Source: Ensifer sp. MPMI2T
Lineage (GTDB): Bacteria; Pseudomonadota; Alphaproteobacteria; Rhizobiales; Rhizobiaceae
NCBI RefSeq assembly: GCF_004827385.1
Contig: NZ_SRXN01000006.1
Span: forward strand, 186,001 to 250,000
DNA: 64,000 nucleotides
Reading direction: 5' to 3'
In this document: positions 35,212-44,360 of the stretch, piece by piece
Numbering within the stretch: position 1 is the first letter of the stretch
How the letters are laid out: each line of letters begins with the position of its first letter
Position numbers and translations under genes: made by a program
The notes under the pieces: generated by a model
Seen by the model: the letters and a program-made list of their open reading frames with translations, nothing else
Told to the model about the DNA's origin: nothing
The model's database searches: none

Positions 35212-35380
35212 ATCGTCTCGCGCTCCACGGCTTCCTCGCGTGTTTCGGCACGGATGTCGGCCGTGACCGCTGCGTCGACACGTCGGAACGGTATGACCTG
35301 CACGAGCGGCGTCCCCTTCTCGACGACATACAAGCCGTCGGGCGCCGTGGCGAAGAACAGCGTCGCGTCCAATCGGACGC
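35151..35380 (-). pseudogene. C-terminal fragment of a DUF6065-like protein, inverted relative to its N-terminus
   Basis: The minus-strand frame reads FFATAPDGLYVVEKGTPL, then VQVIPFRR and a helical basic tail to the stop at 35151. The KGTPLVQVIPFRR stretch is the family's C-terminal hallmark as I recall it. There is no start codon or ribosome site. The fragment begins at a palindrome, GCGTCC-AATC-GGACGC (35365-35380), resembling the tip of the RIME hairpin. The middle of the protein, about 50-80 residues in my recollection of the family, is absent. Confidence 0.6.
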
Positions 35381-35399
35381 TAGAAATGCGCTCGGAGCG

Positions 35400-35849
35400 T
35401 CAGCCGGTGCGGCCATGCCAGGGATCCGGTCCCGGATCCCGCCCGGCTGCAACGTCGGCCAGCCGGTCGAGGTAATGCGCCCAGCCTTCCGCATGGCCTT
35501 CGCACTGCTCGGCATTTGGGAGGCCGCTGTGGGTCAGCCGTAGCAGCGTTCCGTCCGGCTGTTCGATGAGGTCGATCTCGACAAGGCTCGATGCCGGCGG
35601 CACGATCTCGCTGTCGTCCCAGCCGAAGCTGTATACCAGACGGTGCACCGGCACGACCTCGCGGAAGGAGCCGCGGGCGAAGCGGGCCCCGGTGACATTG
35701 ACGAGATAGAGCCCGCCTGGTTCCGGCTCGACATCCGCCTCCGTTCCCATCCAGCGCAGGATCTTCTCAGGATCGGTCAGCAGAGCGAACACCGCAGCGG
35801 GCGGCGCTGAAATATGTGTTTCGCGGCGGACGACGAGGGTCTCTGGCAT
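35400..35849 (-). CDS. SRPBCC/AHSA1-like domain protein
   Basis: The protein has 149 residues from ATG 35849, which follows GGGGGAG. The single START-like domain includes the usual motifs (HISAPPAAVFALLTDPEKIL, RWMG, GGLYLVNVTG, SLVEIDLIEQPDGTLLRLTHSGL and the final HAEGWAHYLDRL). AHSA1-like SRPBCC proteins bind hydrophobic ligands in a deep cavity, and few have known functions. The gene seems monocistronic and ends 20 bp from the rearranged DUF6065-like fragment. Confidence 0.85.
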   Translation of the reverse strand: MPETLVVRRETHISAPPAAVFALLTDPEKILRWMGTEADVEPEPGGLYLVNVTGARFARGSFREVVPVHRLVYSFGWDDSEIVPPASSLVEIDLIEQPDGTLLRLTHSGLPNAEQCEGHAEGWAHYLDRLADVAAGRDPGPDPWHGRTG

Positions 35850-36098
35850 CGGTCTCCCCCCAGTGATTGAGATGTGCTGCCCGACTGCGGTCAACGGGCA
35901 AGCGCCGGATCGGGCCCGATAATAGCCCGGCGCGGCCGGCCGCGCCACCACTTAAGGTGTCGCGCGTTTCTTCGGGCACACGGCCGTCGCAACAGCGCGT
36001 TGAATTTGCTGGGTGTTTTTCGTCGAATCGGCTCCGACGCAGGGAGCAGCGCTGTAGCGCAGATGACAGGTGAGCGAACGTGACGTTATGATCGCGGC

Positions 36099-37157
36099 AT
36101 GGATCTGCCCGCACCCCTCGCCTGGCTGGTCGACGAGGCCGGCGCGTCGCCCGGCCCGGACCGTTTTCTGGCCGAGCTCGGCCGCCGGCTGCTGGCCGAC
36201 GGACTTCCGTTGATCGGCGGTGCGCTGACGCTTGCGGTGCCGCATCCGATCGTCGCCCGCCGCACCTGGCTGTGGCGGGCGGAGACCGGGACGGTAATCG
36301 AAGCCCTCGCTTTTGCGGGCAGCCCATCCAACCAGGCAGGACACGACTGGCTTGCCGGGCTGGGACCGGTGGAGGAGGACACGGTCGGCCCAGCGCCGGA
36401 CAGGCTGGTGCTAGGCTGGGCCGGCAGCCGAACATTCGATCCTGCCGAAACGTCCCAGCTGCGTCAGGCCGCACGCTTCGCCGCCGCGCCCTTGGCTGCC
36501 TTGGCCGAACGGGCGGCACTTGCAACCCTGCTCGAGGCCTATCTCGGCCGGCGCAGCGCCGCCCGGGTGCAGGCCGGCGCGCTCAGTCGGGGCACCGGAG
36601 AAACCATCCGAGCCGTGCTGCTTTGTGCCGACCTGCGCAATTTCACCGCCTTGTCCGAGGCAACCGAGCCTCAGGCGATGATCGCTACCCTCGATGCTTG
36701 GTTCGATCGCGTCGCCGGGGCAATACACGCCTTCGGGGGCGAAGTGCTGAAATTCATGGGCGACGGCCTGCTGGCGATCTTTCCCGTTTCCAGCACACCG
36801 GCAGAGGCCTGCGGGGCGGCACTGCGCGCGGTCGTCGCCGCCCGCGCCGGCATGGCCCATCTCGATGCCACCCGTGAGGCGCAAGGGCTGCCGCCGCTCC
36901 CCTTCGGCGCGGCGCTGCATCTCGGCGAGATACTGTGGGGTAATATCGGCGCGGCCGACCGGCTGGACTTCACCGCCATCGGCCCGGCGGTCAACCTGGT
37001 CAGCCGGCTGGAGGGACTGTGCCGGCCGCTCGGCCGGTCGGTGCTGATCTCGGGCGCGGTCGCCGCCGAGACCACGACGCCGCTGGTGCCGCTCGGCGAA
37101 CACGTGTTACGCGGCATCGCAACGCCCTGCGCCGTATTCACCCTGCCGGACGCTTGA
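36099..37157 (+). CDS. Class III adenylate/guanylate cyclase
   Basis: The protein has 352 residues. Residues 1-165 form an N-terminal region with no recognised sensor motif. The cyclase homology domain covers about 170-345. Metal ligands are Asp178 (LCADLRNF) and Asp222 (FMGDGLL). Lys218 and Asp290 (DFTAIG) occupy the base-specifying positions, which favours ATP. Asn299 and Arg303 are the transition-state residues. It is a complete, single-domain homodimeric catalyst with no membrane span. Rhizobia carry many such cyclases. The gene is isolated. Confidence 0.9.
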   Translation: MDLPAPLAWLVDEAGASPGPDRFLAELGRRLLADGLPLIGGALTLAVPHPIVARRTWLWRAETGTVIEALAFAGSPSNQAGHDWLAGLGPVEEDTVGPAPDRLVLGWAGSRTFDPAETSQLRQAARFAAAPLAALAERAALATLLEAYLGRRSAARVQAGALSRGTGETIRAVLLCADLRNFTALSEATEPQAMIATLDAWFDRVAGAIHAFGGEVLKFMGDGLLAIFPVSSTPAEACGAALRAVVAARAGMAHLDATREAQGLPPLPFGAALHLGEILWGNIGAADRLDFTAIGPAVNLVSRLEGLCRPLGRSVLISGAVAAETTTPLVPLGEHVLRGIATPCAVFTLPDA

Positions 37158-37309
37158 GCCGTTGTCGGGCGGTACATCATCTGTTCGGATCGTCTTGGCC
37201 GCCCTCTCCGCGCTCAGGTGTCGGGCGCGTGACAACGCATGGTATGCCTATCTCCCGCGCCGGATTTGTGCCATGAAGCAGTGGCTGCAACATCCCAGGC
37301 TGCACAACC

Positions 37310-38332
37310 ATGAAGAAGATCGGCTTTCTCTCGTTCGGGCACTGGTCGCCCTCGCCGCACTCGGGGACGCGCTCGGCGTCCGACGCACTGCTGCAGTCTA
37401 TCGACCTCGCCGTCGCTGCCGAGGAGCTGGGCGCCGACGGGGCGTATTTTCGCGTCCATCACTTCGCCCGCCAACTGGCCTCGCCATTCCCGCTGCTTTC
37501 GGCCGTCGGCGCGAAGACAAGCCGCATCGAGATCGGCACAGCGGTCATCGACATGCGCTACGAGAACCCGATGTACATGGCCGAGGACGCGGGCGCGGCC
37601 GACATCATCGCCGGCGGGCGCCTGCAGCTCGGCATCAGCCGCGGGTCGCCCGAGCAGGTGATCGATGGATGGCGTTACTTCGGCTATCAGCCGCCCGACG
37701 GCAGCACAGACGCCGACATGGCGCGGCGCCATGCGGAGGTCCTGCTCGATGTGCTGCGCGGCGAAGGCTTTGCTCAACCCAATCCACGACCAATGTTTCC
37801 CAATCCTCCCGGGCTGCTGCGCGTCGAACCGCACTCGGAGGGGCTGCGGGAGCGGATCTGGTGGGGCGCCAGCTCCAACGCCACCGCCGTTTGGGCAGCC
37901 AAGCTGGGCATGAATTTGCAGAGTTCCACACTCAAGGACGACGAGACCGGCCTTCCCTTCCATGTGCAGCAGGCCGACCAGATCCGCGCGTTCCGCGAGG
38001 CATGGAAGGCGGCGGGCCACGAGCGCGAACCACGGGTATCGGTCAGCCGCAGCATCTTCGCCCTGGTGGACGATCGCGACCGCGCCTACTTCGGACGAGG
38101 CGGCCAGGATGAGGACAAAATCGGTTTCATTGACGAGAAGACCCGGGCGATTTTCGGTCGCAGCTACGCCGCCGAGCCGGACGTCCTCATCGAGCAGCTG
38201 GCGAAAGACGAGGCGATCGCGGAGGCCGACACACTGCTGCTGACCGTCCCAAACCAGCTTGGCGTCGAGTACAACGCACATGTCATCGAGGCGATCCTGA
38301 CGCACGTGGCCCCAGCTCTTGGCTGGCGCTGA
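37310..38332 (+). CDS. LLM-class (bacterial luciferase-like) flavin-dependent monooxygenase
   Basis: This is a 340-residue TIM-barrel protein with the typical N-terminal strand (MKKIGFLSFGHW), the ELGADGAYFRVHHF metal-free active-site region, IEIGTAVIDMRYENP and GRLQLGISRGSPEQV, all standard for the luciferase-like family. It uses FMNH2 or F420. Close relatives are annotated only generically, so the substrate is unknown. It lies 152 bp after the cyclase gene and converges on the FGGY kinase gene. Confidence 0.87.
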   Translation: MKKIGFLSFGHWSPSPHSGTRSASDALLQSIDLAVAAEELGADGAYFRVHHFARQLASPFPLLSAVGAKTSRIEIGTAVIDMRYENPMYMAEDAGAADIIAGGRLQLGISRGSPEQVIDGWRYFGYQPPDGSTDADMARRHAEVLLDVLRGEGFAQPNPRPMFPNPPGLLRVEPHSEGLRERIWWGASSNATAVWAAKLGMNLQSSTLKDDETGLPFHVQQADQIRAFREAWKAAGHEREPRVSVSRSIFALVDDRDRAYFGRGGQDEDKIGFIDEKTRAIFGRSYAAEPDVLIEQLAKDEAIAEADTLLLTVPNQLGVEYNAHVIEAILTHVAPALGWR

Positions 38333-38423
38333 CGTCCGCCAGCGCGGGAGCCCAAAAACGTGCAGACGATGCAAGCAACGATCTGCGGTCGCTTAACCCG
38401 GGCGCGGTGGGTTTGAGACAAGC

Positions 38424-40055
38424 CTAACGGATCTCCCGCGCCAGCGACTGAAGCTTCTTGAAGGCCTCGTATCTCAGCGCATGACGCGCTGCGATTTCAC
38501 CACCGGCGGGCGCGTAGGTGCGATCCGTGCCGGAAAGCTTTGCCATCGCCGAGCGAACGTCCGGGAATTCGCCTGCCGCCACGCTTCCGAGAATCGCAGC
38601 ACCAAGAAGCACAGGCTCCTCGGAGCGCGTCGCCAGAACGGGCTTCCCGGTCGCATCCGCAAGCAACTGCCGGACGAGATCAAGCTGACCGGCGCCGCCG
38701 CTGATGACGATCTTGTCGATCAGAGCGCCCGACGATGCCTGCGTATCGATAATCTGCCGCAGCCCGTAACCGATACCGCAAAGTCCGGCCACGTAAAGCG
38801 ACACGAGATTGTCGAGATCCCTCTCCATCCCGAGCCCCGCGACGACCGCGCGGGCATGCGGATCGGCAAAGGGCGCGCGGTTGCCGAGGAATTCCGGAAC
38901 GACATGGACTCCGCCTGCCAACTCGACCGAGCCCGAGAGCGTCTGGACTTTCTGCGCAGCAAGCTCCGCCAGCAGGACGGGCAGCGAAACACCGCGAAGC
39001 TCCGCCAGCTGCAGCGCTTCGCCTGCCGCTGGGTGGAACGACAGAAGCTGCTCGATCGCAGCGCCCGCAGCGGACTGGCCGCCCTCGTTCAGCCACATGC
39101 CCGGCACCATCGCCGAATAGTAAGGTCCCCACACCCCCGGCACGAAAACCGGCTCTGCGGTGGAGGTCATCGTGCAGGAGGAGGTCCCGAAGACATATGC
39201 GAGATTGCTCTCCGGTGGGCCGTCGACACCGACGGTCCCGATGCCGCCGGCATGGGCGTCGATCATGCCGGCTCCGACTGGTGTGCCGGGCGCGAGACCC
39301 AGTTCCTCGGCGGCGCGGACCGTCAGTCCGTTTCCAACGGGAGTGCCCGGCTCCACGACACGCTGGCCTATGCGCACGAAGTCTTCATCCGCGAGTTGGC
39401 CAAGGCCAATTTCACGGAAGTAATCGGGGTCCCAGCGCTTCTCGTGCGCGAGATAGGTCCACTTGCAGGTCACGGTGCATGTGGAACGGGCGAGATCGCC
39501 CGTTGCTCGCCAGGTCAGGAAATCCGCAAGGTCGAAGAATTGCCAGGCGGCATCGAAGACGTGGGGACGATTTTCGCGCAGCCAGAGAAGCTTCGGCGTC
39601 TCCATCTCCGGCGATATGCGCCCGCCGACATATCGCAACACACCGTGACCCTTGGCATTGATGCGTTCCGCCTGGTCGACGGCGCGGTGATCCATCCAGA
39701 CGATGATATCGCGCGCGGGGTCTTCCGACGGTCCGACCGGAAGCGACCGCCCGTCATCGCCGAGAACGACGAGCGAGCAGGTCGCATCGAAGCCGATGCT
39801 TGCCACTTTTGCAGAATCGACGCCCGCCGACGAAACCGCCTCGCGCACGGCCTCGCAGACCGCGGACCAGATCTCCGTGCTCGACTGCTCGACGATGGAA
39901 CCGGCCTCGCGAAACAGCGTGATGTCGCGCTTTCCGGACGCCAGCAGCCGGCCGCTCAGGTCGAAAAGGCCGGCTCTGGCGCTTCCGGTGCCGACATCAA
40001 CGCCGATGAGATATCGTTCGCCGCCCGCGGGGCGTGCGGAAGAAGTGTTGGTCAT
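38424..40055 (-). CDS. FGGY-family pentulose kinase (ribulokinase-like)
   Basis: The protein has 543 residues. The N-terminal ATPase lobe has the phosphate-1 loop DVGTGSARAGLFDLSG, WMDHRA, and GGRISPEMETPKLLWL. The C-terminal lobe has GAGMIDAHAGGIGTVG with the catalytic Asp and the adenosine motif ISGGAGQLDLVRQLLAD. The length and the MIDAH motif match the FGGY pentulose kinase subgroup that phosphorylates D-ribulose or similar ketoses. As the last gene of the CUT2 operon, after an SDR that would oxidise a polyol to a ketose, it fits a polyol-ketose-ketose phosphate route. Confidence 0.9.
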   Translation of the reverse strand: MTNTSSARPAGGERYLIGVDVGTGSARAGLFDLSGRLLASGKRDITLFREAGSIVEQSSTEIWSAVCEAVREAVSSAGVDSAKVASIGFDATCSLVVLGDDGRSLPVGPSEDPARDIIVWMDHRAVDQAERINAKGHGVLRYVGGRISPEMETPKLLWLRENRPHVFDAAWQFFDLADFLTWRATGDLARSTCTVTCKWTYLAHEKRWDPDYFREIGLGQLADEDFVRIGQRVVEPGTPVGNGLTVRAAEELGLAPGTPVGAGMIDAHAGGIGTVGVDGPPESNLAYVFGTSSCTMTSTAEPVFVPGVWGPYYSAMVPGMWLNEGGQSAAGAAIEQLLSFHPAAGEALQLAELRGVSLPVLLAELAAQKVQTLSGSVELAGGVHVVPEFLGNRAPFADPHARAVVAGLGMERDLDNLVSLYVAGLCGIGYGLRQIIDTQASSGALIDKIVISGGAGQLDLVRQLLADATGKPVLATRSEEPVLLGAAILGSVAAGEFPDVRSAMAKLSGTDRTYAPAGGEIAARHALRYEAFKKLQSLAREIR

Positions 40056-40191
40056 GGTCTACCGCCTGCAAATCAGGAACGTGGATCGGCGGAGGCCTGA
40101 GCCTCGCGCCGCCGGAAGCAATCAGAGCGGGATGAGAATAAGTCTGCGCGGTTTCCGCCCGCATCCCGCGCCTCACTTTAATCATCGTGAT

Positions 40192-40920
40192 TTAGAGATC
40201 GACGCTGTTGGGCAGGATCACCAGATCGCGGATCGTAACGTTGCGCGGACGCGTCAACATGAAGAGCACCGCATCCGCCACTTCCTTCGGCTGCATGAGG
40301 CTGCCGTTGGCAAGCGCTTCTTCCATCTTCGCCTTCGGCCAGTCGTCGAGCAGCGCTGTCACCACCGGCCCGGGCAACACGGCCCCGACGCGCACGCCAT
40401 GCGGCGCGACCTGTCGCCGCGTACTGTGCACGAAGGCCTGCACGGCAAACTTCGATGCCGTATAGATCGGCTCCCAGACGACAGGGACGACGCCTGCGAT
40501 CGAACTCGTGAAGAGAATGTCGCCCGATTTCTGTTCGATCATATAGGGCAGCACGGCGTGCACGGAGCGGAATGCCGCATTGATATTGAGGTTGAGCATC
40601 CGGTCCCAGGCGTCCGGATCGCCTTCGGCCACCGGACCACCGATATAGGCGCCGGCATTTGCGTGGAAAATGTCGAGCTTCCCGGCGATGTCCAGGATTC
40701 TCGGAAGCATGCCGGAGACTTCGGCGGGCTTGAGAAGATCGACGACCAGCGGCAGGGCGTTCTCGCCGAGTTCGCCGCAGAGCTGTTCCAGCTTGTCCTG
40801 CGCTCGATCAACGAGGACGACCTTCGCCCCTTCCGCAAGCAACGTGCGGGCGCATTCCAGCCCTATGCCCGATGCCGCGCCGGTGATGGCGGCAACCGTG
40901 CCTTTCATGAGGTCAGCCAT
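40192..40920 (-). CDS. Short-chain dehydrogenase/reductase (polyol dehydrogenase-like)
   Basis: The 242-residue protein has TGAASGIG (residues 13-20) for NAD(P), NANAGA-type structural motif [11 protein letters not shown], and the catalytic Ser-Tyr-Lys set in TSSIAGV and YTASK. ATG 40920 is chosen because TGGAG lies 7 nt upstream. The family includes ribitol 2-dehydrogenase. Its position between the CUT2 permease and the FGGY kinase suggests oxidation of the imported polyol, probably ribitol-like, to a ketose. The substrate is inference. Confidence 0.87.
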   Translation of the reverse strand: MADLMKGTVAAITGAASGIGLECARTLLAEGAKVVLVDRAQDKLEQLCGELGENALPLVVDLLKPAEVSGMLPRILDIAGKLDIFHANAGAYIGGPVAEGDPDAWDRMLNLNINAAFRSVHAVLPYMIEQKSGDILFTSSIAGVVPVVWEPIYTASKFAVQAFVHSTRRQVAPHGVRVGAVLPGPVVTALLDDWPKAKMEEALANGSLMQPKEVADAVLFMLTRPRNVTIRDLVILPNSVDL

Positions 40921-40947
40921 ATTGAAACTCCATAACAAGAGGTTGGG

Positions 40948-42210
40948 TTACGCGCGTCCGTGGCTGACACGGGAACGACGGGCCAACGAGTCGACGATAA
41001 CAGCGATTGCCAGAACGCCGCCGGTGATCATGTAGCGAAGCGACGAACTCAGATTGAGCAGCGTCAGGCCGTTCGAGATCGCCTGGATGACGATGATGCC
41101 AAGCAGAGCCGAATAGGCGCTGCCACGCCCGCCGAAGAGGCTGGTGCCGCCGATGACGGCCGCGGCGATCGCGTTGAGGTTGACGTCGCCGGTGCCGGCC
41201 TGCTGACTTGAGGAGGCAAGGCGCGCCGCCGACAGGACTCCACCGAGAGTGGCGAGCGTAGAGCAGAGGACGAAGGCGCTCATATAGATTCGGCGCACGT
41301 TTATGCCCGACCGCCGCGCGGCCTCCCGGTTACCGCCGACCGCGAACATCGACCGGCCCCACTTCGTACGCGTCAGCGCATAGTTGAGGATTACGGCAAG
41401 GGCGACGAACAGGCCGAACATCCACGGCACGCCGCGACCGAGGTTGAGATAGAAGACTGCCACTTCAAGCGCGACGGTAAGCACGACCGCCTTGATGATC
41501 AACGCACCGAGGGGCTGGGAGGAGAGGTTCACCGCCTGCCGCTGGCGCATCGTCCGCATTCCCGTGGCGACCATCACCAGGCCCGGCACCACCGCCAGCG
41601 TATGCGAGAACCAGTCCGGCATGATCAATATCTGTCCGAAGCGGACGAGCGAGGAAGCGTATGGCAGGTTGATCGAGCCGGTTGGCCCGAGGATGTAGAG
41701 CTGCATGCCGAGCAGCGCGAGAAGACCAGCGAGCGTGGCAATGAAGCTCGGCATTCCGAGACGGTTGTACAGAGCTGCGTAGATCAGTCCGACGACGGCG
41801 CCGACCAGTAGCGCCGCGAATATCGCTGCGGCGATCGGCCAGCCGGAATTCACCCATAGCACCCCGACCATCGCCGAGGCCAGGCCGCTCATAGAGCCCA
41901 CCGAAAGGTCGATTTCGCCCAGCACCAGCACGCAAATGATCCCCAACGAGATCACGCCCACGGTGGCGCTATCGAAGAGCAGGTTCACGAGGTTGTTAGG
42001 GGCAAGAAAGACCGGATTAAGGGCCGAAAAGATGACCGATATTACAATGAGGCCTACGGCGACCGGCAGCATGCCGAGATCGCCGGACCGCACGCGATCG
42101 ATGAAACCCCACACCATGTCGAGGATTCCCTCGTCGTGGCGCACACGTTCATCGCTGCGATCGAGCCTCTGCCGGGTCTGGACAGCGGTGTTCGAAGGGT
42201 TCTGGCTCAT
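40948..42210 (-). CDS. CUT2 ABC transporter permease (XylH/FrcC-like)
   Basis: This is a 420-residue, strongly hydrophobic protein of the ribose/xylose/fructose permease family. It has about ten membrane segments and the conserved loops GEIDLSVGSMSGLASA and NREAARRSGINVRR. The family lacks a classical EAA loop. Its start overlaps the stop of the ATPase gene by 4 bp. The SDR gene follows 27 bp after its stop. Confidence 0.9.
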   Translation of the reverse strand: MSQNPSNTAVQTRQRLDRSDERVRHDEGILDMVWGFIDRVRSGDLGMLPVAVGLIVISVIFSALNPVFLAPNNLVNLLFDSATVGVISLGIICVLVLGEIDLSVGSMSGLASAMVGVLWVNSGWPIAAAIFAALLVGAVVGLIYAALYNRLGMPSFIATLAGLLALLGMQLYILGPTGSINLPYASSLVRFGQILIMPDWFSHTLAVVPGLVMVATGMRTMRQRQAVNLSSQPLGALIIKAVVLTVALEVAVFYLNLGRGVPWMFGLFVALAVILNYALTRTKWGRSMFAVGGNREAARRSGINVRRIYMSAFVLCSTLATLGGVLSAARLASSSQQAGTGDVNLNAIAAAVIGGTSLFGGRGSAYSALLGIIVIQAISNGLTLLNLSSSLRYMITGGVLAIAVIVDSLARRSRVSHGRA

Positions 42211-43028
42211 GCGGCTCCTCCGCTCTGCTCATTGACGAGACCGCTCTTGCGGTCGAGCCGGCGCGAAACGGCGTTCTCCGTGGCACCGGTAATCGCGGTG
42301 ACGAGGTCATGGTTGGATGCATCCGGCAGGAAGACGCCGTTGTTCCGTCCAAGCCGCAGCACGACGATGCGATCCGCGACCGCACGCACGTCTTCCATGT
42401 TGTGGCTGATGATGATCACGCCGAGCCCGCGGTCGCGGACGCGTTCGATGAGGTTGAGGACTTCGGCGGTCTGAGCGACGCCGAGCGCCGCCGTCGGCTC
42501 ATCGAGCATGATGAGCTTGGGATCCAAGAGCAGCGAGCGCGCGATCGCCACCGTCTGACGCTGGCCGCCAGAGAGCGACGCGATCGGCTGGCGGACGGAC
42601 GGGATGCGCGCGGCCAGCTCCCGCAGAAGCGTCCAGGCGCGCACTTCCATCGCGACCTCGTCGAGTTGCCAGGGAGCGAGCTCGTGGCCGAGGAACAGGT
42701 TCGCGACGACATCGAGATTTTCGCACAGCGCCAGGTCCTGGAAGACCGTCGCTATACCGAGGTCAAGCGCTTTTGCGGGATTTTCGAGCGTCACGCCCTC
42801 CCCGCAGAACTCGATCGTGCCCGCGGACGGTTGATGCACGCCGGCGAGGATCTTGACGAGCGTCGACTTGCCGGCGCCGTTGTCTCCCACCAAAGCGACG
42901 ACTTCGCCGGCGTTGACGTCGAGTTCGATGTCGGTGAGTGCGGATACGGCGCCAAAATTCTTGGATATGCCGCGAAGACGCAGCACAGGCTCACCCTTTG
43001 CGGGGGCACTCTGGATATCGCGTGTCAT
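42207..43028 (-). CDS. CUT2 ABC transporter ATP-binding protein, single-domain (FrcA-like)
   Basis: The protein has 273 residues with one ABC domain: Walker A GDNGAGKSTL, signature SLSGGQRQTVAIARSL, Walker B LIMLDEPTAALG and the H-loop ISHNMEDV. Most CUT2 ATPases (RbsA, XylG, MglA) are duplicated and about 500 residues. This single-domain form resembles FrcA of the Sinorhizobium fructose system and must act as a homodimer. Confidence 0.9.
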   Translation of the reverse strand: MTRDIQSAPAKGEPVLRLRGISKNFGAVSALTDIELDVNAGEVVALVGDNGAGKSTLVKILAGVHQPSAGTIEFCGEGVTLENPAKALDLGIATVFQDLALCENLDVVANLFLGHELAPWQLDEVAMEVRAWTLLRELAARIPSVRQPIASLSGGQRQTVAIARSLLLDPKLIMLDEPTAALGVAQTAEVLNLIERVRDRGLGVIIISHNMEDVRAVADRIVVLRLGRNNGVFLPDASNHDLVTAITGATENAVSRRLDRKSGLVNEQSGGAA

Positions 43029-43054
43029 CGCCTTTCGACCTTTCGACCACAGTT

Positions 43055-43150
43055 CCGCGCGTCGTATCAGACACGCAAAGGACGCTGTAACACTTTGAAT
43101 TGCTGCATGTTTCCACCCTTGAATCGGATACGATCTAGGGAAACATGCAG
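43055..43150. repeat. RIME-like mosaic element, full length, reverse orientation
   Basis: The hairpin half (CCGCGCGTCGTATCAGACACGC), the linker CACTTTGAATTGCTGCATG and a second palindrome closing with AAACATGCAG appear in reverse order relative to 14446-14550. It fills most of the gap between the binding-protein gene and the ATPase gene, 27 bp from the ATPase start. Confidence 0.68.
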
Positions 43151-43268
43151 TGGAGCGGGATCAAGGAAACATACGAGCGATTCTCCGCCGCGCATCCCGC
43201 GCCAAGTTGGTAGAATCGATCACGGCCATGATTATGGGTCGACCAAAAATCATCGTGATCGCGGAGAT

Positions 43269-43297
43269 GTGCTCGGCCGCGCCTCGCGGCCGAGCAC
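43269..43297 (-). promoter_or_regulatory. Intercistronic stem-loop after the CUT2 binding-protein gene
   Basis: A perfect 13-bp, GC-rich stem (GTGCTCGGCCGCG and its complement) with a 3-nt loop lies 16 nt past the binding-protein stop. It lacks a T-run. It is the same arrangement as at 4672-4703. Confidence 0.72.
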
Positions 43298-43313
43298 GAC
43301 AACAGTCAGAGTC

Positions 43314-44360
43314 TCAGTTCATGATGCCGAGTTTGCGGCAACCTTCAGCATATTCGCCGGTGCAGATCTCTTCCGGCGTGTTGATCTTCTTGTCGAAGAT
43401 CTCGGCCTTGATGTTTTCGGCCGTGACTACGGCTGGGTTGAAGAGCTGCGACGGCGTCTCGTACAGCTTATGGGTCGCTTCCGGGGTTTCGCCCTTGATC
43501 AGCTTCACGGCGACGTTGGCGGCAGCCGCCGCGACGATCTCGGAAGGCTTCGAGATCGTGTTGTACTGATCGCCGGAGATGACCAGTTGCAGCGCCGCAA
43601 TCGTCGCATCGTTGCCGGTGACCGGGGGGACCGGCTTGACGCCTGCCGCCTTGAGAGCGGCAATCGCACCACCGCCGGTTCCGTCGTTGGCGGCAACGAT
43701 GCCCTTGATCTGGTCACCGAAGCGGGTGATCTGACCGGCAGTCCATTCCTGTGCCTTCGGCGGGGCCCAGTCCGGCGTATCGTATTCCGCGAGCGTCTTG
43801 TAGCCGGACGCGTCGAGGGCGGAATCGATGCCGTCGCGAATGAGACCGGCGGCCGCGTCGGTCGGCGAGCCGTTGATCTGCAGCACGCCGGAACCTTCCG
43901 GGACGCCGGCCGCCTTCAGGTGCTCGACGAGCGACTGAGCGATAGAGCGGCCGATGCCTTCATTGTCGAATGAAACGTAATAGTCCGCCGGCTTGTCCGG
44001 GATCGGACGGTCATAGGCGATCACCTTGACGTCCTGAGAATGGGCGATTTCGACGAGCGCGGCGGCTGCCGCGGAATCAACCGGGTCAAGCACGACCACT
44101 TTGGCGCCCTGAGCGATCGCGGAGTTGAACTGCTGCTGCTGAAGCGCCACGTCCGCATTGGCGTTCTGGTAGATGACTGTGCAGCTCGGGCAGAGCTTCT
44201 CCATCTCCGCCTTGAAGCCTGGATAGTCGTGCTCCTCATAGCGCGTCGAAGCCTGGTCCGGCATCAGGAAAGCAACGGTGGCCGCTTCCTGCGCAACGGC
44301 GGCGCTGCTGAGCGACACGGCAAGGCCGGTCGAGGCAAGCAAATAACAAATCGTCTTCAT
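43314..44360 (-). CDS. CUT2 ABC transporter substrate-binding protein (XylF/FrcB/RbsB-like)
   Basis: The protein has 348 residues from ATG 44360, which follows a GGAGG site. A Sec signal peptide (MKTICYLLASTGLAVSLSSAAVA, cut before Gln) precedes the two-lobed periplasmic sugar-binding fold with VVLDPVDSAAA, VIAYDRPIPD and VAANDGTGGGAI segments typical of pentose, polyol or fructose binders. Five Cys-free lobes apart from CPSC near residue 57 and a C-terminal pair are seen. It is the first gene of the operon, divergent from the LacI gene. Confidence 0.9.
   Translation of the reverse strand: MKTICYLLASTGLAVSLSSAAVAQEAATVAFLMPDQASTRYEEHDYPGFKAEMEKLCPSCTVIYQNANADVALQQQQFNSAIAQGAKVVVLDPVDSAAAAALVEIAHSQDVKVIAYDRPIPDKPADYYVSFDNEGIGRSIAQSLVEHLKAAGVPEGSGVLQINGSPTDAAAGLIRDGIDSALDASGYKTLAEYDTPDWAPPKAQEWTAGQITRFGDQIKGIVAANDGTGGGAIAALKAAGVKPVPPVTGNDATIAALQLVISGDQYNTISKPSEIVAAAAANVAVKLIKGETPEATHKLYETPSQLFNPAVVTAENIKAEIFDKKINTPEEICTGEYAEGCRKLGIMN

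Noticed and set aside
35400..35849. SRPBCC gene as part of the rearranged DUF6065-like fragment
   Set aside because: The SRPBCC frame is complete, with its own ribosome site and stop, and belongs to a different fold. Only its 3' neighbour is rearranged.
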